Made by a program: the position numbers and the translations under genes
DNA from: Pacificoceanicola onchidii
GTDB lineage: Bacteria; Pseudomonadota; Alphaproteobacteria; Rhodobacterales; Rhodobacteraceae
Direction: 5' to 3'
Assembly (NCBI RefSeq): GCF_004804335.1
Contig: NZ_SRXY01000005.1
Coordinates: 124,001 to 188,000 of the forward strand
Length of the DNA stretch: 64,000 nucleotides
The notes under the pieces: generated by a model
Told to the model about the DNA's origin: nothing
The model's database searches: none
What the model saw: only the letters and a program-made list of their open reading frames with translations
Part shown: in pieces, positions 17,823 to 25,747 of the stretch
How positions within the stretch are numbered: the first letter of the stretch is position 1
How the letters are laid out: each line of letters starts with the position of its first letter

Positions 17823-18437
17823 ATGGCACAGAGCGTACGGCAGATGGCCGAGGAAATCGTCGCCCGCGAGGGGGGCTATGTCAATGACCCGGATGATCCC
17901 GGGGGTGCAACGAAATACGGGGTCACGATCCACACCATGCGGCGGCTTGGGATTGACCTGACCGGCGACGGGCGGGTGACACCGGCGGATGTGAAACGGC
18001 TCAGCCGCGAGCAGGCGGTGGAGATTTTCCTGCAGCATTACTTCCTGGGTCCGCGCATCGCGGAACTGCCGGAGGCGCTGCATGCGACCGTGTTTGACAT
18101 GTATGTCAACGCGGGCAGCAATGCGGTGAAGATCCTGCAACGGCTGCTCAATGACATGGATGAGCGTGTCAGCGTGGACGGCGCGATCGGGCCGCGCACC
18201 ATTGCGGCTGCGGCGCGAGCCTGGGCCAAGGCATCATCGCATATGGTGGATGCTTACGGGATCGCCCGGCGCAACTATTACTTCCGCATTGCAGATGGCC
18301 GTCCGGCCTCGCGCAAATACGCACGCACACGCGCCGGCGGCAAAGGCGGCTGGATCAAGCGCGCCGAAGAGTTCATTTCCACGCGCTATCACATGAGCGA
18401 TGCGGAGTTTGCCAAGCGGGTGTCGGCATGGGGATGA
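17823..18437 (+). CDS. GTA/phage-type endolysin (GH108 N-acetylmuramidase)
   Basis: The 204-residue protein starts with the glycosyl hydrolase 108 motif EGGYVNDPDDPGGATKYGVT, with catalytic Glu16, followed by a C-terminal peptidoglycan-binding-like region (VDGAIGPRTIAAA). There is no signal peptide, so it needs a holin to reach the wall; the next gene, overlapping by 10 bp, supplies one. In Rhodobacter capsulatus a homologous endolysin/holin pair, unlinked to the main GTA cluster, releases gene transfer agent particles. AGGAGG lies six bases upstream. No GTA structural gene is present here. Confidence 0.88.
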   Translation: MAQSVRQMAEEIVAREGGYVNDPDDPGGATKYGVTIHTMRRLGIDLTGDGRVTPADVKRLSREQAVEIFLQHYFLGPRIAELPEALHATVFDMYVNAGSNAVKILQRLLNDMDERVSVDGAIGPRTIAAAARAWAKASSHMVDAYGIARRNYYFRIADGRPASRKYARTRAGGKGGWIKRAEEFISTRYHMSDAEFAKRVSAWG

Positions 18438-18985
18438 TTGACGGCATTCTGAGCCTGCTGTTCGGCGGCGGGCGCAACGTGGTGGTGGAGACCGCCGAGG
18501 TCTTTCGCAGCAATGCCGAGAAAGACGCGGCGCGCGGTGCTGTGCTGCAATCGGCAGCTCTGGAGCAGTTCGGACGCGAGTTTCGCGTGGTGCGGCGCGG
18601 CTGGTTTGACCGGCTGATGGATGCGCTCAACCGCGTGCCCCGCCCGGCGATGGCGCTGGGGACTATGGGGCTGTTTGTGGCGGCCATGGTCGATCCGGTC
18701 TGGTTTGCGGCGCGTATGGCGGGGATAGCTTTGGTGCCGGAGCCGCTTTGGTGGCTGCTTGGGGCGATTGTCAGCTTCTACTTTGGCGCGCGCCATCAGG
18801 CGAAGGGGCAGGAGTTCCAGCGCGAGGTGGCGGCGAGCATGGCAGCGGTGCCGCGCGTGGTGCAAACGGTGCGCGACGTGGAAGCGCTGCGCGATGTCTC
18901 TCCGGATGCGCCTGTGCAAGGGCCGGTTGCCTCCGAGAGCAGCGGCGACAATGCGGCCTTGCAGGACTGGCGCATCGGACGCTGA
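18428..18985 (+). CDS. Holin with three TM segments (GTA_holin_3TM type)
   Basis: This 185-residue protein has a charged N-terminal half, then hydrophobic segments near 72–90, 92–104 and 107–122, and an acidic, unstructured C-terminus. This is the layout of the 3TM holin family linked to gene-transfer-agent release. It overlaps the endolysin gene by 10 bp, so the two are translationally coupled. It should form lesions in the inner membrane that let the muramidase through. A hairpin terminator follows at 19055–19082. Confidence 0.85.
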   Translation: MGMIDGILSLLFGGGRNVVVETAEVFRSNAEKDAARGAVLQSAALEQFGREFRVVRRGWFDRLMDALNRVPRPAMALGTMGLFVAAMVDPVWFAARMAGIALVPEPLWWLLGAIVSFYFGARHQAKGQEFQREVAASMAAVPRVVQTVRDVEALRDVSPDAPVQGPVASESSGDNAALQDWRIGR

Positions 18986-18990
18986 GCGGC

Positions 18991-19014
18991 GCCGGGGCAA
19001 AGCCCCGGCCTACC
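18991..19014 (+). repeat. Short GC palindrome (REP-like), copy 1
   Basis: GCCGGGG-CAAA-CCCCGGC style arms (GCCGGGGC/GCCCCGGC with an AAA centre) are followed by CTACC. The same element appears at 21663–21685 inside ccmH, 52871–52895 after bioY, 63341–63365 inside nnrE and 63859–63884 (minus) at the nnrE stop codon. Confidence 0.7.
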
Positions 19015-19054
19015 GGGCGATTGTCCGCGTGAAATTCGGATGCGCACAGCGTAT

Positions 19055-19082
19055 ACCCGGCCTGTTTCATCAGGCCGGGTTT
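19055..19082 (+). terminator. Rho-independent terminator after the holin gene
   Basis: ACCCGGCCTG pairs with CAGGCCGGGT across a TTTCAT loop and runs into TT. It would end the endolysin–holin transcript and insulate it from the kinase–ccm genes. Confidence 0.65.
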
Positions 19083-19117
19083 GGCGACTCGGCGGTCTGG
19101 AGAGAAGGATCAGAGCC

Positions 19118-19597
19118 ATGTTGCACATGCTGTGCGGAAAGATCTGTGCCGGGAAGTCGACACTGGCCACCCGGCTGGCGGCGCAGCCCGGTGCTGTGCT
19201 GATCAGCGAAGATGACTGGCTGTCAAAGCTTTACGGCGATCAGATGAAAACCATCGCGGATTACGGGCGCTGCTCTCGCGCCTTGCAGAGCGTCATGGTG
19301 GAGCATGTTCCGGCGCTGCTCGCGACGGGGGTGGACGTGGTGCTGGACTTTCCGGCGAACACCCGGGCGCAGCGGGCCTGGATGAAGGACGTTCTGGATA
19401 GGAGCGGGGCGGAGCATCTGCTGCATGTTCTGGACTTGCCGGATGACGTTCTGCTGGCGCGGCTGCATGCGCGCAATGCGTCGGGTGAGCATCCATTCGA
19501 GGTGACGGACGCGCAGTTCGAGGCGATCTCGAAACACTTTGAGAAGCCAGTCCCGGACGAAGGGTTTACTCTGGCCATTCATGGTGAGGCCATCTGA
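19118..19597 (+). CDS. Small P-loop kinase-like ATPase
   Basis: This is a 159-residue single-domain P-loop protein with a Walker A CGKICAGKST (6–15), a Walker-B-like VVLDFPANT, and an Arg-rich lid (LLARLHARNASGEHPFEVTD). This is the AAA_33/zeta-like kinase pattern, which often phosphorylates small molecules or gives resistance. No partner antitoxin is visible. AGAAGGA precedes the ATG. ccmF begins 82 bp later. Substrate unknown. Confidence 0.78.
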   Translation: MLHMLCGKICAGKSTLATRLAAQPGAVLISEDDWLSKLYGDQMKTIADYGRCSRALQSVMVEHVPALLATGVDVVLDFPANTRAQRAWMKDVLDRSGAEHLLHVLDLPDDVLLARLHARNASGEHPFEVTDAQFEAISKHFEKPVPDEGFTLAIHGEAI

Positions 19598-19679
19598 TGG
19601 CCTGTCTTGCGACAATGTGATCGCGGGACACATTCAATTCTCGTTGGACCATGGTCCCGCGCGCCCTATAAGAAACCTC

Positions 19680-21647
19680 ATGATTACAGAACTCGGACAC
19701 TTCGCCCTGATCCTGTCGTTCTTCGTGGCGACCATTCAGATGATCGTTCCCATGGCAGGGGCCTTTTTGCGCAAACCGCGCTGGATGGCGGTGGCGGAGC
19801 CGGCGGCCACGGCGCAGTTTGCGCTTGTCGGCATTGCCTTTGCGGCGCTGACCTATGCCTTTGTCACCTCTGACTTTTCGCTGCAGCTGGTCTATTCGAA
19901 CAGCCATTCGGCCAAGCCGATGCTCTACAAGATCAGTGGTGTCTGGGGGAACCACGAAGGCTCGATGCTGCTGTGGTGCCTGATTTTGGCACTGTTCGGC
20001 GCCATGGCAGCCTGGTTTGGCGGCAATCTGCCGCCCTCTCTCAAGGCGCGCGTTCTGTCGGTGCAGGCGGCGGTGGGCGTGGCTTTCCTTGCCTTTACGC
20101 TGTTCACCTCGAACCCGTTTTTGCGCATGGCCGTGGCGCCGATGGACGGCACGGATCTCAACCCGCTGTTGCAGGATCCCGGCCTCGCCTTCCACCCGCC
20201 GTTTCTCTACCTCGGCTACGTGGGGCTCTCGATCTGCTTCAGCTTCGCCGTGGCGGCTTTGATCGAAGGACGCGTGGATGCGGCCTGGGCGCGCTGGGTG
20301 CGACCCTGGACGCTGGCGGCGTGGATTTTCCTGACCATCGGCATCGCTCTGGGATCGTGGTGGGCCTATTATGAGCTGGGCTGGGGCGGCTTCTGGTTCT
20401 GGGACCCTGTGGAAAACGCCTCTTTCATGCCATGGCTCTTTGCGGCCGCTCTGCTGCACTCGGCCATCGTGGTGGAAAAGCGCGAGGCGCTGAAAAGCTG
20501 GACCGTCCTGCTGGCGATCCTCGCCTTTGGTTTCTCGCTGATTGGCACGTTTATCGTGCGCTCGGGCGTGCTGACCTCGGTGCATGCTTTCGCCAATGAT
20601 CCGGAACGCGGCGTGTTCATCCTCGGCATTCTGGTCTTCTTTACCGGCGGGGCGCTGACGCTCTTTGCGGCGCGGGCTAATGTGATGGAGGCCAAGGGCG
20701 TCTTTGGTGTGGTCAGCCGCGAAAGCGCGCTGGTGGTGAACAACATCCTGCTCGCGGTGTCCTCGCTTGTGGTGTTTGTCGGCACGATCTGGCCGCTGGT
20801 GGCGGAGATGGCCTTTGACCGCAAACTCTCCGTCGGCGCGCCGTTTTTCGACATGGCCTTCACGCCGTTCATGGTGGTGCTGGGGCTGATCCTGCCGGTC
20901 GGTGCCATGATCGGCTGGAAGCGCGGCAAGCTGGACCGGGTTGTCCGGGCGCTGGTGCCGGCCTTTGTTCTGGCCGTGGCTGTGGCCGGGCTGATCTGGG
21001 CGATGCAGACCGAACGCTCACTGCTCGGGCCGGTGGGCGTGTTCCTTGGCACGTGGCTGGTGGCGGGGGCGCTCACCGACCTTTGGTCCCGCACCGGGCA
21101 AAAGCGTGAGATAAGCCGTTTGTGGCGGTTGCCGCGCGCCGAATGGGGCAAGGCGGTGGCGCATGCCGGGCTCGGGATCACCATGCTGGGCGTCGCCGGG
21201 CTGACGGCCTGGGACGTGGAAGACATCCGCGTGGCACAGCCGGGCCAGCCCTATGACGTGGGCGGTTTCGAGATCGAACTGGTCGATGTGCAACGGGTGC
21301 AGGGGCCGAACTGGTTTGCCACCCAAGGCGATATTATCGTGCGCAAGGACGGAGCGGAAATCGCCCGGCTTTACCCGGAGAAACGCGACTATCCGGTGGC
21401 CAAGATGCCGACAACCGAGGCGGCCATCGACTACCGCATCATGCGCGACATCTACCTGGTGATTGGCGATGCGCAGGACGGCGGCGGCTGGGTTGTGCGG
21501 ACCTATATCAAACCGCTGGCGAACTGGATCTGGGCGGGCTGCATCATCATGTCCCTGGGCGGACTTCTGAGCCTGACCGACCGGCGCTACCGCGTCGCGG
21601 CGGGGGCGCGGAAGTCCTCGAAACTGCAAGGAGTTCCGGCGGAATGA
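19680..21647 (+). CDS. ccmF: Heme lyase CcmF/NrfE-family protein
   Basis: The 655-residue, multi-pass membrane protein carries the WWD haem-handling motif (WGGFWFWDPVENASFMPW, near residues 236–253) and the upstream WGNHEGSMLLWCL segment. CcmF with CcmH ligates haem from CcmE to apocytochrome c in the periplasm. The ATG at 19680 gives the normal family length. ccmH follows with a 4-bp overlap. ccmE, ccmG and ccmI are not adjacent. Confidence 0.95.
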   Translation: MITELGHFALILSFFVATIQMIVPMAGAFLRKPRWMAVAEPAATAQFALVGIAFAALTYAFVTSDFSLQLVYSNSHSAKPMLYKISGVWGNHEGSMLLWCLILALFGAMAAWFGGNLPPSLKARVLSVQAAVGVAFLAFTLFTSNPFLRMAVAPMDGTDLNPLLQDPGLAFHPPFLYLGYVGLSICFSFAVAALIEGRVDAAWARWVRPWTLAAWIFLTIGIALGSWWAYYELGWGGFWFWDPVENASFMPWLFAAALLHSAIVVEKREALKSWTVLLAILAFGFSLIGTFIVRSGVLTSVHAFANDPERGVFILGILVFFTGGALTLFAARANVMEAKGVFGVVSRESALVVNNILLAVSSLVVFVGTIWPLVAEMAFDRKLSVGAPFFDMAFTPFMVVLGLILPVGAMIGWKRGKLDRVVRALVPAFVLAVAVAGLIWAMQTERSLLGPVGVFLGTWLVAGALTDLWSRTGQKREISRLWRLPRAEWGKAVAHAGLGITMLGVAGLTAWDVEDIRVAQPGQPYDVGGFEIELVDVQRVQGPNWFATQGDIIVRKDGAEIARLYPEKRDYPVAKMPTTEAAIDYRIMRDIYLVIGDAQDGGGWVVRTYIKPLANWIWAGCIIMSLGGLLSLTDRRYRVAAGARKSSKLQGVPAE

Positions 21648-22132
21648 GTGTTCTGGCGCGGTGCCGGGTCAAAGCCCCGGCCTACATGATCGGTGCGCTT
21701 CTGGCGGTGGTCGGCACAGTGGCCATGGCGGTCGAGCCGGATGAAATCCTGCCCGACCCGGCGCAGGAAGCGCGGGCGCGCGACATCTCTGCCGGGCTGC
21801 GCTGCCTTGTCTGCCAGAACGAAAGCATCGACGAGAGCAACGCCTCGCTCGCCCGCGATCTGCGCATCCTTGTGCGTGAGCGGATCACGCAAGGCGATAC
21901 AAACGAGGAAGTGGTGGCCTTCGTGGTGGACCGCTACGGCGAGTTTGTCCTGCTCAAACCAACCACGGGCGGCTGGAACTGGATGCTCTGGGCCACGGGG
22001 CCGGTGCTGTTCCTGATGGCCATCGCCATGGCGGCTGTCTACCTGCGGCGCCGGGCCACGGCAGCCCCGGTCACCGAGGAAGGGCTGAGCGAGGAAGAGC
22101 GCAAGCGGCTTGAGGAAATCCTCAAAGGGTAA
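21644..22132 (+). CDS. ccmH: Cytochrome c-type biogenesis protein CcmH
   Basis: The 162-residue thioredoxin-like reductase has the CcmH motif LRCLVCQN (Cys54, Cys57) that reduces the apocytochrome CxxCH cysteines, a C-terminal membrane helix (MLWATGPVLFLMAIAMAAVYL) and an N-terminal signal. AAGGAG and the ATGA overlap with ccmF fix the start. Residues about 7–14 (CRVKAPAY) are encoded by a copy of the short GC palindrome found elsewhere in the window, which has added positive charge to the signal peptide. Confidence 0.93.
   Translation: MSVLARCRVKAPAYMIGALLAVVGTVAMAVEPDEILPDPAQEARARDISAGLRCLVCQNESIDESNASLARDLRILVRERITQGDTNEEVVAFVVDRYGEFVLLKPTTGGWNWMLWATGPVLFLMAIAMAAVYLRRRATAAPVTEEGLSEEERKRLEEILKG
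21663..21685 (+). repeat. Short GC palindrome, copy 2, in frame inside ccmH
   Basis: The run matches copy 1 (18991–19014) with a single T in one arm: GCCGGGTC, AAA, GCCCCGGC, then CTAC. It is translated as part of the ccmH signal peptide n-region. The intergenic copies share the CTAC tail, so this is a dispersed element rather than a chance match. Confidence 0.65.
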
Positions 22133-22329
22133 GGCCCGGGTCAGGCTTGATCCTGCCGGGCTGCTGTGTGACAGTGCCCGAAGGGTCGGCAGATCACCCA
22201 GGCTCCGCCACGTGCTAAACCTGCCATTCATCGGATTTTGGTTGTCCTGAAAAGCGATACCCAAAGGACAAGGGCGGACCTCCTTACCCCTTCCCGGGGC
22301 GCGGTATCCTGATGCAGGAACCTGAACTG

Positions 22330-22830
22330 ATGTCCAAAGAAACACTGTCCCTGACGATTCCCGATGTCACGGGGTTTGCCAAGAGCCTGCGTGCGGAGCT
22401 TTCCGCGCCGCCCTCCCACGTGGAGATGCTCGGCCTGATTGCCCGGTCTGCGGGCTACCGCAACTGGCAGCATATGCGCGCGCGGCTCTCGGACGCGCCA
22501 GCCGCCGCGCCCGACCTCAAACAGGTCGACCGCGCCGCACGGCACTTCGATGGCGAGGCCCGCTTTGCCCGCTGGCCCGGTAAAACGGCGGTGCAGCGCC
22601 TCTGCCTCTGGGTGCTCTGGGCGCAACTGCCCAAAGAGCCTCTGACCGAACGCCAGATCAGCGCCCGCATCGACGCGTTGGCCGCGTTCAGGGATGCGGC
22701 GCAGATCCGGCGGGCCTTGGTCGAGCATGGCATGGTCACGCGCGCGCGCGACGGATCGGTCTACCTGCGGCGCGAACAGAAGCCGGAGACGGAAGGGCTC
22801 GCCCTGATCAAACGCATCCTCAAACCGTGA
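22330..22830 (+). CDS. DUF2087-domain protein
   Basis: The 166-residue protein ends in a DUF2087-like winged domain (ARWPGKTAVQRLCLWVLWAQLPKEPLTERQISARI ... IRRALVEHGMVTRARDGSVYL). It begins with a helical segment ending GLIARSAGYRNWQHMRA, like that found in some glyoxalase-superfamily or antitoxin-associated proteins. DNA binding is plausible but not shown. AGGAA nine bases before ATG 22330 is better than anything before ATG 22312. It stands alone. Confidence 0.8.
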   Translation: MSKETLSLTIPDVTGFAKSLRAELSAPPSHVEMLGLIARSAGYRNWQHMRARLSDAPAAAPDLKQVDRAARHFDGEARFARWPGKTAVQRLCLWVLWAQLPKEPLTERQISARIDALAAFRDAAQIRRALVEHGMVTRARDGSVYLRREQKPETEGLALIKRILKP

Positions 22831-22899
22831 CGCCGCGTTTCGCTTTGCCTTTCCCGGCAAGGCGGTATTTCATGGCGGCAAATCAGGAATGAGGCCGCC

Positions 22900-23676
22900 A
22901 TGATCTATGAAACCATCACCTTTGACGTGACCGATGGGGTCGCTGTGGTGACAATGAACCGCCCCGACGTGATGAACGCGCTCAACACGCAGATGCGGGC
23001 CGAGCTGACCGATGCTCTGACCCGCGCGGGCAAGGCGGCGCGCGCGGTGGTTCTGACCGGCACGGGCGGATGCTTTTGCTCAGGCCAGGACCTCGGGGAC
23101 GCGGGCAGCGTCGAGACGCTCGATCTCGAACGGGTGCTGCGCGAGGAATACGTGCCGATGCTCAAGGCCATCACGGACTGCCCGGTGCCCGTCATCGCCG
23201 CCGTCAACGGCGCCGCGGCCGGGGCAGGGGCCAACCTTGCTCTGGTCTGCGACGTGGTCATCGCCACGCAAAGCGCCTTCTTCCTGCAGGCTTTCACCCG
23301 CATCGGCCTGATCCCGGACGCAGGCGGTACATGGGCTTTGCCGCGCCAGATGGGTCTGGCCAAAGCCATGGGCGCCGCGCTCTTCGGCGACAAGATCACG
23401 GCGCAGCAGGCGGACGACTGGGGCATGATCTGGGAGGCGGTACCGGACGCCGGCTTTGACGCCCACTGGCGCAGCCGCGCGGCACATCTGGCCAACGGAC
23501 CGACGGTGGCCTACCAGAACCTCAAGGTGGCGCTGCGGGGCGCTTTCGAGAACGACCTCGAGGCGCAGCTGGCGGTGGAGGCCAAACTGCAGGGGCAATG
23601 CGGCAAAACCCGCGACTTCAAGGAAGGCGTGATGGCTTTCCTCGAAAAACGCCCGGCGGCCTACGAAGGAAACTGA
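22900..23676 (+). CDS. Enoyl-CoA hydratase/isomerase (PaaG-like)
   Basis: This 258-residue crotonase-fold protein has an oxyanion-hole segment GGCFCSGQDLGD (near 56–67) and the second signature AAVNGAAAGAGANLALVCDVVIA. The acid residue position in RIGLIPDAGGTWALPRQMG carries Asp, as in PaaG-type isomerases of ring-epoxide or enoyl-CoA substrates. No other paa or fatty-acid genes are beside it, so the exact substrate is open. Confidence 0.87.
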   Translation: MIYETITFDVTDGVAVVTMNRPDVMNALNTQMRAELTDALTRAGKAARAVVLTGTGGCFCSGQDLGDAGSVETLDLERVLREEYVPMLKAITDCPVPVIAAVNGAAAGAGANLALVCDVVIATQSAFFLQAFTRIGLIPDAGGTWALPRQMGLAKAMGAALFGDKITAQQADDWGMIWEAVPDAGFDAHWRSRAAHLANGPTVAYQNLKVALRGAFENDLEAQLAVEAKLQGQCGKTRDFKEGVMAFLEKRPAAYEGN

Positions 23677-23686
23677 CCGCCCCCTG

Positions 23687-23774
23687 CTTCTTTGGGCCGG
23701 TAAATACCTCGGGGAGTCGCGGCCCTGCCGCGACGGGGCAGCGCCCCGGACAAAAATTTTGGAAAATTTTTGCC
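23687..23774 (+). repeat. Composite dispersed repeat, copy B
   Basis: It starts 11 bases after the enoyl-CoA hydratase stop: CTTCTTTGGGCC, ATACCTCGGGG, hairpin GTCGCGGC-CCT-GCCGCGAC, hairpin GGGGCAGCGCCCC, then AAAATTTT twice. Further GC palindromes (GCGCGC...GCGCGC) extend it toward 23800. Same ordered parts as copies A and C. Confidence 0.7.
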
Positions 23775-23820
23775 GCGCGCAGAGCGCGCGTGGCCCCCAA
23801 ATCGAACGCTGCACAAGACA

Positions 23821-23848
23821 AAGGCCGCCCAAACGGGGCGGCCTTTTT
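23821..23848. terminator. Bidirectional hairpin terminator
   Basis: AAGGCCGCCC and GGGCGGCCTT form a 10-bp stem with a short loop, with T-runs on the plus side and A-runs on the other side. It lies between the convergent hydratase gene and the acidic-protein gene and can end both transcripts. Confidence 0.75.
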
Positions 23849-23870
23849 CATGGGTCCGGAGCGCCGGGGA

Positions 23871-25478
23871 TCAGGCCATGGCCATTGCGCCATCGTCCTC
23901 TTCGTCGGTCTGATCCGCGTTCTGCTCTTCTTCGCTCTGGTTCTGCTGAACCATGACATCGTCGTAGACAACCGCGTACTGGCCCTGGTTTGCCTCTCCG
24001 GCTTCGGTGGCCGTGAGGGTGACGTTGTCGAGGATCGGCCCAAGGCTGTCGTTCTCGGAGGCCAGTTCGCGGAACTCGATGCGATCTTCGCCGCCGGTGC
24101 CGACAACCTCGATGCTGAACGTCTCCCAGTCGTCATCTTCGGGTGAAACCGTATCCACCAGCGTGCCGTTCCAGTAGATCTCGATGCTCTCGTTGTCCAT
24201 GCCGCGCTGTGCGGCGTCAAATTCGAGCGTGTAGGACTGGCCTGCGGTGGTCTGGACGTCCTGGTAAAGGTTGTCCACCTCGCCGCCCGCGTGGCGGTCC
24301 AGCTCGACAAAGCTGCCGCCATCGGCGGTGTCGTAGCCCAGGAACCCGTTGCCCCAGGTCTCGATGCCGCCATTGTCGTTGGTCCAGCCTTCGGGATTGC
24401 CGTTGGCCTGCCATGTGTGATCGGCGGTGTCCGACTCAAGGCTGCCGTTGACCAGCAGGTTCTCACCCGTCTCCGCCTCGACCGCTTCGGTCACGGTCAC
24501 TTCGATGTCATCGACAAGGATGTACTCGTTGCAGGCGGAAATGTCCGAGACGATGCGGAACTCGGCCGTCCCGGACGCGCCATCCAGAACGCCGCCGGAA
24601 TATTCCAGCGTCTCGCTCTGATTGCCGAAGGTCTGGCCGGTCTGATCGCCCACCATTTCGGTGCCTTCGTCGTTGACGCGGAAGGTGTCCAGAGTGATCC
24701 ACTCGCCATTGTCGAGACGCACCTGCACCTCCAGCGAATCCGCGTAATGGCCGGAGTTTTCGAACTCGTGGATGTTATAGGTGCGCGCGTCAAAGCTCAG
24801 CGTCACCGGGCCGTCGGTTTCCACTTCGGCCAGCTGCAGGTTGCCGTCATAGCGGCCATTGGTCAGCAACTCGCCGTAATACTGGAAGAAATCGTTCTCG
24901 ACGATGTTCTCATTGGTTTGCCCATAGCCGCAGCGGCCCATGCCGCTCATGTCTTCGCTGATCGCGGTGACGGTCTGATAGACCACCTCCGGCTCGCCGC
25001 CGATACCGCCGGTCAGGGCAAGGCCATTGCCGGTTTCGGTGTTCACCACGGCGGTGAAGTTCGACAGGTCAAGATCTGCAATCGACAGGTTATAATCGCC
25101 GCCATCCATATACATGGTGACCATGGCCTGATCGACGTCGCCGTTCGAGGAATAAGGCACCGTGCCGAACTCCATGCGCACATCATAGGTGTCCTGTATC
25201 TGCGCACCGTTGTTGGTCTGGTTCATCGTGCCGGTGGTCACGTCGAAGCCGGTAACGTTCTGCCCGTTGGAGCCGATGGATTCGTCATACTCGGGGAAGA
25301 TGGTCAGCGTGTCCGCCAGCGCCGGGTCATTGTAGTTGAAAAAGAGCGCATCGATGTCCGTGTTGTCCGGGTCTTCGGAAAAGACCTGAAAAACCAGATT
25401 GCCGCCATCTTCGGTGATGACAAGGCGGACCTGCGGGTTTGTCCCGAGAAGGATCTCGGTGCTGCCGGTGGTGGACAT
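23871..25478 (-). CDS. Large acidic protein with DUF642/galactose-binding-like domain, probably exported
   Basis: The 535-residue, strongly acidic protein lacks a classical signal peptide. The C-terminal half (NLLVNGSLESDTADHTWQ ... WEVFSIEV-like strands ... LGPILDNVTL) has the N-G-S-F/L-E start and jelly-roll pattern of DUF642/CBM-like domains. The N-terminal part (about 1–330) is beta-rich and unrecognised, and the last 25 residues are almost all acidic or Ala/Met (EEEQNADQTDEEDDGAMAMA). Type I secretion and a surface or matrix role are inference. A terminator follows the gene. Confidence 0.7.
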   Translation of the reverse strand: MSTTGSTEILLGTNPQVRLVITEDGGNLVFQVFSEDPDNTDIDALFFNYNDPALADTLTIFPEYDESIGSNGQNVTGFDVTTGTMNQTNNGAQIQDTYDVRMEFGTVPYSSNGDVDQAMVTMYMDGGDYNLSIADLDLSNFTAVVNTETGNGLALTGGIGGEPEVVYQTVTAISEDMSGMGRCGYGQTNENIVENDFFQYYGELLTNGRYDGNLQLAEVETDGPVTLSFDARTYNIHEFENSGHYADSLEVQVRLDNGEWITLDTFRVNDEGTEMVGDQTGQTFGNQSETLEYSGGVLDGASGTAEFRIVSDISACNEYILVDDIEVTVTEAVEAETGENLLVNGSLESDTADHTWQANGNPEGWTNDNGGIETWGNGFLGYDTADGGSFVELDRHAGGEVDNLYQDVQTTAGQSYTLEFDAAQRGMDNESIEIYWNGTLVDTVSPEDDDWETFSIEVVGTGGEDRIEFRELASENDSLGPILDNVTLTATEAGEANQGQYAVVYDDVMVQQNQSEEEQNADQTDEEDDGAMAMA

Positions 25479-25691
25479 GGGTGGGCTCCAATGAATTCGT
25501 TAAACGTCAGGCGGTTCGTCCGGTTTTTGCCTTGTTTTCGCCGCAAGCACCCGGCTTTTGACGGAAACACTCTGTTTCGGCCCTCTTTGCGCCACAATTG
25601 CCCCGGCTTTGTTAACCTCTTCTTTAACAGTCTGTTCCCACAGGGTTTATTGTTGCCGGGCCGGGACCCGCCCGAATGTGGCACGGGCATG

Positions 25692-25723
25692 AAAAAGGGC
25701 CGCCCGGTTGGGGCGGCCCTTTG
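25692..25723 (-). terminator. gltA terminator
   Basis: AAAGGGCCGCCC and GGGGCGGCCCTTT form a long GC stem with a GGTT loop just past the gltA stop codon, with a T-run on the minus strand. Confidence 0.75.
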
Positions 25724-25747
25724 AGATTCGCGCGGTGCGCCGTTGGC

